Shown here piece after piece: positions 19,283-25,653 of a stretch of DNA of 29,793 bases. Location of the stretch: positions 1 to 29,793 of the forward strand of contig DATBMY010000537.1 in NCBI GenBank assembly GCA_036554605.1. Reading direction: 5' to 3'. Under the pieces are notes generated by a model. It was not told the origin of the DNA. It saw only the letters and a program-made list of their open reading frames with translations, and did not search any database. The DNA is from DATBMY01 sp036554605 (GTDB lineage: Bacteria; Acidobacteriota; Blastocatellia; UBA7656). Position 1 is the stretch's first letter; every line of letters begins with the position of its first letter. The position numbers and the translations under genes are program-made.

Positions 19283-21112
19283 CTAGACCTTATCGAGCAA
19301 GTCTGTATTGGCCTGGGCCTCTGCCCGCCGCCGGATCGAATGGGCGTAGGCCGCGATTCCAATGTTGCCGAACCGCGCGCCCAGATATCCTAAAGCAAAA
19401 CCGATCAACCCGGCCTGCACAAGTCCTATCAGGGCGCCCTTCCAGGTTACTTCGAATCCTATCAAATAGTTCTTGAGCAGGGAGAGAGTCGGGCCGACCA
19501 CCGGGCCGCCCTCAAGCAACAGAACGATGGTCGCGATAAATAGGACGAGCCCGCTAACGGCGCCGATGGCCGTGCCCATGGCGAGGGGGTCAAGCCTGCC
19601 GAAAACAGTCGCGATGATCTCGTCTGCTTCGGCCTTTTGAGCGGCAGGCTCCAGCCGGGTCGGAACAAGCCTGTCTCCCATTGTGGCGGAGCGCGGGGTG
19701 CGGACTTCTTCGTGGTATTCCATCTCGGTATTGACCGACCAGACGTCGTTCTTCTCTCCCGCTATATTTCGGGCCGCGTAGATCGCCGTCAGCATCGAAT
19801 GATCCTGATTGTTGTAGCGATGCAGGCCGTTGCGTCCCACGGTCTGAAGATTCGGCAGAGTCGCCAGGTAGTTGCGCACTATTTCAAGGCTCTCTTGATA
19901 TGTTTGATCATATACCGGATAAGCCTTCTTCATGCGAACCACCGTGCCGTCTTCGACTTCATCTCTCTCGACCAGACCGATCTTGACGCACTCGTCGACG
20001 CCGAGGTTTATGAGCCGGTCCTGAGACCATCCCCACTCTTCATCCTTATCCCAGAGGAAGTATTCGAGCCCGAGCGAGGTGCGTGACTGGTCGGGCACCA
20101 TATAGGGGCTCCAGTTCTTGTAGTTCTGTATTCGCCCCATCTTCACCTCGGGCGAGTGAATGTATATCCAGTTATCGGGGAAGATCGATTCCCTGTTAAG
20201 GACAAGGACGACCGTGAGGTAGTCCCTGTAGCGCAGTCGATTGGCCGCTTCCAGGACATGGTCGGGAGGCGGCGGGTCGAGCGCGCGGATGAGAGAGCGA
20301 AGCGGCATGGTGGAGATGAACTGGTCGCCGGCAAACTCTACCCATTCGCCCGTCTCCTTCTGCCCGTAAACGCATTCGACTCTCCCCTGCTTGTGGCGGA
20401 TCCGTTTTATTTTTATGCCGCGAACGGTAGGATTGCCTCGCTCGCCGAGTATGCGCTCGCCGCACTCCCACATCATGCCCGGCCCAAATTTCGGATAATG
20501 GAACTGGTCGATCAGGGTAGTTATGATCTGCCCGTCCTTTGACTTGCCGCTTCCCAACAGCGCATTGCGAAGCGCTTCCTGCAATGAGAGGTTCTTTATG
20601 CGCTGCGCCGCCCAGTCGGCCGAAATCTCCGTGCAGGGTATGCCCCAGACTTTCTCCGTATAAGTTTTGAAGAATACCTGGTAGAGGCGATGGCCGAAGC
20701 GATTTGCCACCCACTGCTCCAGATTCGTCTCTTCGGAACTCGGGAGCAGTTTCGCTCTCGCGTAACTGAGCATGACGAGAGAGGCTTCGACGGGGCCGAG
20801 CCCGGCCAGCGCATTTAACGGTTTGAGAGGATAATCGAAGAAATGCTCGCGGTAATATATTCGCGAAAGACGCGGCCGCACCAGAAACTCTTCGCCGAGT
20901 ATCTCTTCCCAGACCTGATTGATCAAAGGGACTTTAGAAAAGAAGCGGTGCCCACCTATATCAAAGCGATAACCGCGGTAATTCACCGTTCGCGAAATAC
21001 CGCCGACCTGGTTATCAGCTTCTATAATTGTCGAGCGCATCCCGAGTTTCGAGAGCTCAAAGCCCGCGGTCAACCCTGCCGGCCCCGCGCCGATAATTAC
21101 GACTTCGTTCAT
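19283..21112 (-). CDS. UDP-galactopyranose mutase-like FAD/NAD(P) oxidoreductase with C-terminal membrane domain
   Basis: A 609-residue flavoprotein. VVIIGAGPAGLTAGFELSKLG (G8, G10, G13) binds the FAD ADP moiety, and GISRTVNYRGYRFDIGGHRFF resembles the region of UDP-galactopyranose mutase and protoporphyrinogen-oxidase relatives found in glycan clusters. The catalytic part ends near residue 480. A polar linker then leads to a two-helix domain (about 510-534 and 559-579) with GGPVVGPTLSLLKNYLIG between them, which is unusual for the family and is copied in the next small gene. AAGGAG lies 7 bases before the ATG. It is the first gene of the glycan operon and may set sugar ring form or redox state at the membrane; the exact reaction is unproven. 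Confidence 0.88.
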   Translation of the reverse strand: MNEVVIIGAGPAGLTAGFELSKLGMRSTIIEADNQVGGISRTVNYRGYRFDIGGHRFFSKVPLINQVWEEILGEEFLVRPRLSRIYYREHFFDYPLKPLNALAGLGPVEASLVMLSYARAKLLPSSEETNLEQWVANRFGHRLYQVFFKTYTEKVWGIPCTEISADWAAQRIKNLSLQEALRNALLGSGKSKDGQIITTLIDQFHYPKFGPGMMWECGERILGERGNPTVRGIKIKRIRHKQGRVECVYGQKETGEWVEFAGDQFISTMPLRSLIRALDPPPPDHVLEAANRLRYRDYLTVVLVLNRESIFPDNWIYIHSPEVKMGRIQNYKNWSPYMVPDQSRTSLGLEYFLWDKDEEWGWSQDRLINLGVDECVKIGLVERDEVEDGTVVRMKKAYPVYDQTYQESLEIVRNYLATLPNLQTVGRNGLHRYNNQDHSMLTAIYAARNIAGEKNDVWSVNTEMEYHEEVRTPRSATMGDRLVPTRLEPAAQKAEADEIIATVFGRLDPLAMGTAIGAVSGLVLFIATIVLLLEGGPVVGPTLSLLKNYLIGFEVTWKGALIGLVQAGLIGFALGYLGARFGNIGIAAYAHSIRRRAEAQANTDLLDKV

Positions 21113-21166
21113 TTTACGGCTCCTTATCGAACCAAGAATTATTGCGAATTGATGGACCTGTAGATG

Positions 21167-21178
21167 ATCAAGCTTGAT
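21167..21178. promoter_or_regulatory. palindrome between regulator gene and glycan operon
   Basis: A perfect 12-base palindrome, ATCAAGCTTGAT, lies in the 84-base gap between the response regulator stop and the first gene of the glycan operon. It is not followed by a T-run on the minus strand, so it does not look like a terminator. Its half-site ATCAAG/CTTGAT recurs in the larger dyad at 22691-22711. It may be a binding site for a regulator of the operon; this is inference. Confidence 0.35.
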
Positions 21179-21196
21179 GCGATACGGCCCGCGAGC

Positions 21197-21886
21197 TTAA
21201 TTCAATAGATCAACGAGGCCCTGTTGGTAGGCATAGTTCAAAAGACAGAAACGACTCGTTACCTTTAGCTTGCTGAAGATCGATGCAAGATGATGTCGGA
21301 CGGTCGATTCGCTTATATTAAGACGGTTCGCGATCTGTTTGTTCTTAAGCCCCTTGGCAACAAGTCCGATGACTTCGTGCTCCCTTTCGGTAAGCAGGGC
21401 AATCTTCGCGGCCTCGGGATCGGCGTCCTTTCCGTTTTCCTGAGACCAGTACTCGTTTAATATGTCGGCCATCGTCAAACGGTCGACCCAGGCTTCGCCG
21501 ATATGCACTTTCTCGATAGCCTTGATTAGAACGTCGCTTGCTTTCGTCTTGAGGACAATGCCGGTTGCGCCAAGAAGCATCGCCCGGCGATGAACCTTGG
21601 GGCCGGTGAGTCCGGTCAGGACCAGTACGCGCGCTTGATTGGCGGCGGCAAGCAGCTCGGGAATATAATCGAGCCCGTTTTCACTGCCCATATCCAGATC
21701 AAGCAGTATTACCTGCGGCTGCTCGCGCTCGGCAATGGCAATGGAATCAGAGCGGTTGTCCACATCGCCGACAACCGTAAGATTTGATTGACTCTCGATC
21801 AGCAGGCGCAGCCCCGCGCGAATTATTGTATGCTCACCGATCAACAAGATCCTGATGGGTGCTGAAGTGGAAGCCGTCATTGTCAT
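21197..21886 (-). CDS. NarL/LuxR-type response regulator
   Basis: A 229-residue two-domain regulator. The receiver domain (about 10-130) has the phospho-acceptor D63 in VILLDLDMG, T91 and K113, but the acidic pocket that normally reads DD reads G17-E18 in LLIGEHTIIRAG. The output domain is a LuxR/GerE helix-turn-helix (LTEREHEVIGLVAKGLKNKQ through STVRHHLASIFSKLKV). ATG 21886 is chosen since AGAGGT precedes it by 5 to 6 bases; the frame runs on to 21916. No histidine kinase lies near. It is transcribed toward the glycan operon 84 bases away and is the obvious candidate regulator of it, and possibly of itself through the dyad in its leader. Confidence 0.92.
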   Translation of the reverse strand: MTMTASTSAPIRILLIGEHTIIRAGLRLLIESQSNLTVVGDVDNRSDSIAIAEREQPQVILLDLDMGSENGLDYIPELLAAANQARVLVLTGLTGPKVHRRAMLLGATGIVLKTKASDVLIKAIEKVHIGEAWVDRLTMADILNEYWSQENGKDADPEAAKIALLTEREHEVIGLVAKGLKNKQIANRLNISESTVRHHLASIFSKLKVTSRFCLLNYAYQQGLVDLLN

Positions 21887-21919
21887 ATGTGACCTCTGAG
21901 GTACGCTGCGTTTCAACAG

Positions 21920-21960
21920 CTTGCGAAGGTGATTTCACAGGTGAAATCAGACTTCGCGAG
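21920..21960. promoter_or_regulatory. large dyad / stem-loop in leader of the response regulator gene
   Basis: A perfect 8-base inverted repeat GATTTCAC..GTGAAATC (21931-21948, 2-base centre) is flanked by outer arms CTTGCGAAG (21920-21928) and CTTCGCGAG (21952-21960) that pair at 8 of 9 positions. It begins 34 bases upstream of the regulator's start codon. It could be an operator for an autoregulating LuxR-type dimer or a hairpin in the 5' leader RNA. There is no T-run after it, so a terminator is unlikely. Confidence 0.5.
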
Positions 21961-22061
21961 GATGACCGGCAGAAACAGGCACTTCGAATATTATCCCCAG
22001 TAGAAAAACCCGCCTTGCACAATCGACCTCCTGGCTCTTTCCGGTTAGAGAAGCTGCCCGC

Positions 22062-22075
22062 GACTGTATACAGTC
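22062..22075. repeat. 14-base perfect palindrome
   Basis: GACTGTATACAGTC is a perfect palindrome about 180 bases upstream of the response regulator start. The CTGT..ACAG ends recall a LexA box but the spacing is 2 bases instead of 8, so that reading is rejected. It may be an operator of an unknown dimer. Confidence 0.35.
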
Positions 22076-22256
22076 CTCACCCGGAAATTGTTAAACCCTA
22101 AAGGGAAGCCTCAGCCAAGGCGCGTCCAAATTTCAGAACCGCTTCGCGGGCTGCAAATGCAACCCGAATAGGCTCAATAGCGAGTATTAACAGCTCTCAT
22201 AAGAACGATCTTTAGTAACGACAAAGCAGCGGGGAGAATATTGCCAATGACTTCTA

Positions 22257-22276
22257 TAGCCATAACCGTATGGCTA
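22257..22276. repeat. 8-base inverted repeat with 4-base loop
   Basis: TAGCCATA and TATGGCTA surround ACCG. A hairpin of this kind could form in RNA from either strand, but no T-run follows on either side, so a rho-independent terminator is not supported. Confidence 0.35.
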
Positions 22277-22380
22277 CGCGACACCAAGCCTGGAACAAAC
22301 CGGCTGACAAGTGTCCAGCCCGTTTGGTCTGATGAGACACTTGGAGCAGTTTGCCTATAGCGTAGTCAGGTTCACTAAGG

Positions 22381-22464
22381 TCAAAGCGCTGTGGCAGGTA
22401 ATCTTCGCGGTTTCCAGAACAGGTAACGCTTAGGGCCTTCAACGTGGTTATGGGGGCGTTTCAT
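22381..22464 (-). CDS. possible 27-residue small protein or leader peptide
   Basis: An ATG at 22464 is preceded by AGGAAGGAG at 7 to 8 bases, one of the best ribosome binding sites in the window. The frame begins MKRPHNHVEGPKRYLFWKP and stops at 22381. The peptide is basic and aromatic (Lys, Arg, His, Trp, Tyr, Phe), with no membrane helix. It could be a small protein, a leader peptide, or the start of a gene whose remainder has decayed, since no gene follows closely. I recognise no family. Confidence 0.3.
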   Translation of the reverse strand: MKRPHNHVEGPKRYLFWKPRRLPATAL

Positions 22465-22690
22465 GATCGAACTCCTTCCTGCTATTTCCATATCTATGAG
22501 GGGATCAGCTTGCCTGCTAAAACGGCAAAGAGACGTGAGGATCTAAGCTTTGCCACCTGCTAATCAGCCTCCTGATCTCTATTCTGTTTACGGATTCAAC
22601 TAGCCTGGCTAACACTGCTGATAGGGAGATTAATCACCAGGCTCGTATTCGTTATATCCAGGGCGCTACTTTTCTTATCTCAATAGACTC

Positions 22691-22711
22691 GCATCAAGAT
22701 TATCTTGATGC
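22691..22711. promoter_or_regulatory. 21-base near-perfect dyad
   Basis: Arms GCATCAAGAT and ATCTTGATGC match perfectly around a single central T. The half-site ATCAAG..CTTGAT also occurs, with no gap, in the palindrome at 21167-21178 just upstream of the glycan operon. A protein-binding site is likely from the symmetry; the protein is unknown. Confidence 0.45.
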
Positions 22712-22751
22712 ATCTTCCCGCCTTGCGTTTTTTTTGAAAGGTAGGAAACGA

Positions 22752-22780
22752 TTGCCAATAGTCGGTATTATTATTGGCAA
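22752..22780. repeat. 9-base inverted repeat with 11-base spacer
   Basis: TTGCCAATA and TATTGGCAA are perfect arms in AT-rich DNA, about 40 bases from the dyad at 22691. It may be a second operator or an RNA hairpin; no flanking T-run supports a terminator. Confidence 0.35.
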
Positions 22781-22974
22781 AATCCTATATAGCAAGCGGG
22801 CTAAATGTGAAAGCTCCTCTAGTAGTTCAAATCGACGTTCATCGAGCAGTCATGAACAGGTGCCAAGAATATAGGTTCTGACAATTCAATACATCGTCAA
22901 ATGCGACTTTTTTTTTATTGGCGGATGGAGCCACTTCTTTATCGGTTAAATGTCGCAAGTACGCTCATTTTATA

Positions 22975-23003
22975 TAGCACAATAGTGCTAGCACAATTGT
23001 GTA
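22975..23003. repeat. tandem 14-base repeat with embedded palindromes
   Basis: AGCACAATAGTGCT (22976-22989) is followed at once by AGCACAATTGTGTA (22990-23003), alike at 11 of 14 positions. The first unit lies in the inverted repeat TAGCAC-AATA-GTGCTA (22975-22990), the second contains the palindrome CACAATTGTG (22992-23001). Two dyads one and a third helical turns apart look like paired operator sites, or are decay by-products next to the pirin remnant. Confidence 0.35.
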
Positions 23004-23033
23004 CTCAGAAGGCAAAACGATCATATTTGAACC

Positions 23034-23117
23034 GCGCCTTCGCCTTGAAGGGAGGGCGCGCCTGACCTTAAAACCGCCGACCAGGTCCCGCGTTCTCGTG
23101 ACGATAATAGTCTCCAC
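23034..23117 (-). pseudogene. remnant of a pirin-family gene (N-terminal piece)
   Basis: On the minus strand this stretch encodes ETIIVTRTRDLVGGFKVRRA followed by LPSRRRR, which matches the conserved N-terminus of pirin-family cupins (R-x-R-D-L-G-G-F-x-V-R-R-A-L-P-S). After it the expected continuation (RRMVGPFIFFDxMGP in family members) is lost: the frame turns into GSNMIVLPSEY and AT-rich sequence. Only about 28 residues of a protein of some 230 to 300 remain. Upstream the frame is not pirin-like. The match is from memory of the family and is short, so some doubt remains. Confidence 0.55.
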
Positions 23118-23239
23118 TGAAGAGGGTGTCACGCCGGCTTGCTTTCGTGTGAGATCTGAGTTCATAGGCCGCTCGATTATTGCCAGATATCCGATACGAG
23201 TCGGTACCTTTGCCTTACTACAACACAACCTCACACATC

Positions 23240-23980
23240 TCAGAGCCTCCCGACCTTGTCCTTCTGATCGTCGGAGGCATCCGCTGCCGACTCAGGCCGT
23301 TGCGGCAGGTCGGCGATGGGGAGGCGCCAGCCACGGCGTATGGCAATGAGGCGGATGCCGAAACAGAGCGTCGCGCCGGCAATCGCCGTCGCAGCATGCG
23401 GAAGATTCAACACGTGACCTACTACCACAACGACCGCGCCAGCGAGTGCGGCAACAGCATATAGCTCGGCGCGCAACACTGTGGGGATTTGGGCGATAAG
23501 CACGTCGCGCAGCATGCCGCCACCGATCCCTGTCAGCACGCCGAGCAGCGCGGCCATCACCGGGTTGAGCCTGTAGCCGAGCGCCTTTTGCGTGCCGGCA
23601 ACGGCGAAGAGCGCCAGCCCCGCGGCATCGAAAATCAGTACGTGGTTGCTCAGATTGCGAAGCCTTTCGCTGATCGGATACCAGAAGAATACTACCAACC
23701 CGGCGAGAAGAGAGGCTGCGAGGTAACGCCAGTCGCTGATTGCTACCGGCGGGACCGCGCCGATTAGCAGGTCGCGCATAATGCCGCCCGCACTGGCCGC
23801 CGCGAAAGAGAGCACAAGCACCCCGAATAGATCAAGGCGTTCCTTGACCCCGGCCACCCCGCCGCTCAGGGCGAACACGAATGTGCCGATAAGGTCGAGC
23901 ACCAGCAGCGTGCCCGCCGCATACGCCTCGAACTCTGCCAGGGCGTTCAAGGCCACTTGATTTTCCGAGAGCTGGATCAA
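23240..23980 (-). CDS. TRIC/UPF0126 family cation channel-like membrane protein
   Basis: A 246-residue protein of the prokaryotic TRIC (UPF0126, YadS-like) family of trimeric potassium-permeable channels. It shows the internal duplication of the family: two three-helix halves each ending with a glycine/arginine-aspartate motif, ASAGGIMRDLLIGAVPP and GIGGGMLRDVLIAQIP, plus a seventh helix near LAGAVVVVVGHVLNL. TTG at 23980 is preferred as start because GGAGGAG lies 7 bases upstream; another TTG at 23986 is only 1 base from the SD site. The tail after about residue 220 is polar. It stands alone, not obviously in an operon. Physiological role here is unknown. Confidence 0.9.
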   Translation of the reverse strand: MIQLSENQVALNALAEFEAYAAGTLLVLDLIGTFVFALSGGVAGVKERLDLFGVLVLSFAAASAGGIMRDLLIGAVPPVAISDWRYLAASLLAGLVVFFWYPISERLRNLSNHVLIFDAAGLALFAVAGTQKALGYRLNPVMAALLGVLTGIGGGMLRDVLIAQIPTVLRAELYAVAALAGAVVVVVGHVLNLPHAATAIAGATLCFGIRLIAIRRGWRLPIADLPQRPESAADASDDQKDKVGRL

Positions 23981-24158
23981 TTCCAATCTCCTCCTTCATA
24001 GACCGGACGCGAGACCTGAATAAACCAGCCGGGATACACCTTGTGCCGTCAGCCGTGCTCGTGTAGAACCCCGCATTATCAGTTCGGTCGACTACGCAGT
24101 CCGCGCTCCCTGCTGCTCCGGCGTTGGCGCGGGTCGCCTAGGAGCGGGTGTTATGACT

Positions 24159-25643
24159 TCAGTCGGCGGCTCTGACTGGCGACGCATAAGCCCTCGGATC
24201 ATCCTTGGGCACGGTCATAGCGATGGCGATTATCGCAATGATCACCATCATCACGTTGAACAGCAGTGCGACGGCGGCTGCGAATCGGATGCCGACATTG
24301 TCGGTCCTTCCCAGAAAAAGGTCAGATAAAGGCGCGAAAATGGTATTTAGACCGCTCAGTGATGTGAAGAGCGCCGCGGAGATCGCCACACCAAACGCCG
24401 CCCCCAGAGACGACGCCATCTTGTAAATGCCGGACGCGGCCCCTGCCTTGTCATTCGGCACATTGGAAAGTGCCGCGTCGGTGGACGGGGTTGCGTAGAA
24501 GCCGAGTCCCACGCCGAATAGTGTGAATCCAACAAAGGCCACGATCATGTACTGGCCGACCAGCAGGAATGTAAAGGTCGTCAGCAGGATTCCAGCCGCG
24601 GTGATGGCGCAGCCCATTAACATCGGCTTTCGCGCGCCCATCCTCTGGAGAAGCTTTTCGCCGACACGAATGGTGCTCAGAATCGCGACCAGGTAGCCAA
24701 TGGTCAACAGCCCTGACTGCAAGGAAGACAGCCCGGCCCCCTGCTGAACCAGCGACAGCGCGACGAGCAGTGTTCCGGCTGCGCCATTAAGCAGGAAGTT
24801 GGAGAGCGTTGCCCCTGCATACGTCTTGTTGTTGAACAGCCCGAGATCGACAAAGCTGTCGGGATTGCCTGATTCAACCCTGAAGAACACCACCGCGGCT
24901 AGGACGAAGACGACGGCAAGTGTGATTACCACAGGATTCAGCCATCCCAACGCGGAGCCTTGACCGATGACAATGTTCACGGCCACCATCGCAATGATGA
25001 AAGCGGTGAATCCGTACCAATCAAAACGCCGCTTCTCCGCCGATGTGACCTTGCTTTCAGGCGCGCCTCGCAGCAGCAGGAAGCTTACGACGGCGACAAC
25101 AATCGACATCCAGAAGATCCAGCGCCACCCCAGAGAAGAGGCGACGAGGCCGCCGAAGAGGGCGGAGACGCCCGAGCCACCCCAGGACCCGATCGACCAG
25201 AAACTCACCGCGCGTTGTCGTTCCTTGCCGTCGAAGTAGTCCTTAATCAGGGCAAGCGTCGCCGGCATGATACAGGCGGCCGACAGCCCTTGAATAATAC
25301 GTCCGGTCATCAGAAAGGCGACGGTGCCAGCTGGAGAGATCGCGATTAGCAGTGAACCCAGGACACTCAGGGCCAGGCCGACGGAGGTAATCTTCAAACG
25401 CCCCAGCCGGTCTGCGAGGCCGCCCGCGACAACGATGAAGATGCCTGAGAACAGGGCAGTAATACTTACCGCGATATTGTTCAGGCTTTCGCTGATCCGC
25501 AACTCTTCGCGCATCGTCGGGGCAACGTTTAGTGTTGTCTGCGCAAAGAGCCAGAAGGTGACGACCGCAAGGACAATGCCGGCAATGAGCCTGTTGGCTC
25601 CTCGATGCGTGTCGGCCGTCGCGCCGGAAGTTGTATGAACCAT
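24159..25643 (-). CDS. MFS transporter, DHA2-like drug/proton antiporter
   Basis: A 494-residue major facilitator protein with about 14 helices, consistent with the DHA2 (EmrB/QacA) branch. IVVAGGLADRLGRLKITSVG is motif A between helices 2 and 3, MTGRIIQGLSAACIMPATLAL the region of motif B, and FFRVESGNPDSFVDLGLF the loop near the middle typical of the branch. It probably exports a small organic compound using the proton gradient. GAGG is about 9 bases before the ATG. The gene starts 10 bases after the stop of the M20 amidohydrolase, so the two form an operon: the enzyme may release or detoxify the compound that the pump moves. Substrate unknown. Confidence 0.9.
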   Translation of the reverse strand: MVHTTSGATADTHRGANRLIAGIVLAVVTFWLFAQTTLNVAPTMREELRISESLNNIAVSITALFSGIFIVVAGGLADRLGRLKITSVGLALSVLGSLLIAISPAGTVAFLMTGRIIQGLSAACIMPATLALIKDYFDGKERQRAVSFWSIGSWGGSGVSALFGGLVASSLGWRWIFWMSIVVAVVSFLLLRGAPESKVTSAEKRRFDWYGFTAFIIAMVAVNIVIGQGSALGWLNPVVITLAVVFVLAAVVFFRVESGNPDSFVDLGLFNNKTYAGATLSNFLLNGAAGTLLVALSLVQQGAGLSSLQSGLLTIGYLVAILSTIRVGEKLLQRMGARKPMLMGCAITAAGILLTTFTFLLVGQYMIVAFVGFTLFGVGLGFYATPSTDAALSNVPNDKAGAASGIYKMASSLGAAFGVAISAALFTSLSGLNTIFAPLSDLFLGRTDNVGIRFAAAVALLFNVMMVIIAIIAIAMTVPKDDPRAYASPVRAAD

Positions 25644-25653
25644 GATGAGAGCC

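Larger units (their letters stand above)
21917..23239. other. long gene-poor intergenic region
   Basis: About 1.3 kb between the response regulator and the TRIC gene without a convincing full gene on either strand. The part from about 22650 to 23000 is clearly AT-rich with T-runs (around 22728 and 22908). It holds several inverted repeats (21920-21960, 22062-22075, 22257-22276, 22524-22554, 22691-22711, 22752-22780, 22975-23001), one tiny ORF with a strong SD site, and a pirin-like gene remnant at its right end. I see no tRNA, and recognise no riboswitch or insertion sequence. Confidence 0.7.

Noticed and set aside
21160..21196. Terminator between response regulator and glycan operon
   Set aside because: The 12-base palindrome is not GC-rich and is not followed by a T-run on the minus strand.
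22062..22075. LexA (SOS) box
   Set aside because: The CTGT and ACAG halves are only 2 bases apart; the Escherichia-type box needs 8, and no SOS gene is near.
22254..22442. Minus-strand 62-codon frame in the intergenic region
   Set aside because: Non-ATG start, no ribosome binding site and no recognisable motif; the overlapping 27-codon frame has the better start.
22500..23000. Insertion sequence or transposon end
   Set aside because: Inverted repeats are present but there is no transposase-like frame, no matching pair of ends and no clear target-site duplication.
22999..23349. Plus-strand frame of 116 codons across the end of the TRIC gene
   Set aside because: It is antisense to the TRIC C-terminus and to the pirin remnant, has no SD site I can see and no family likeness.
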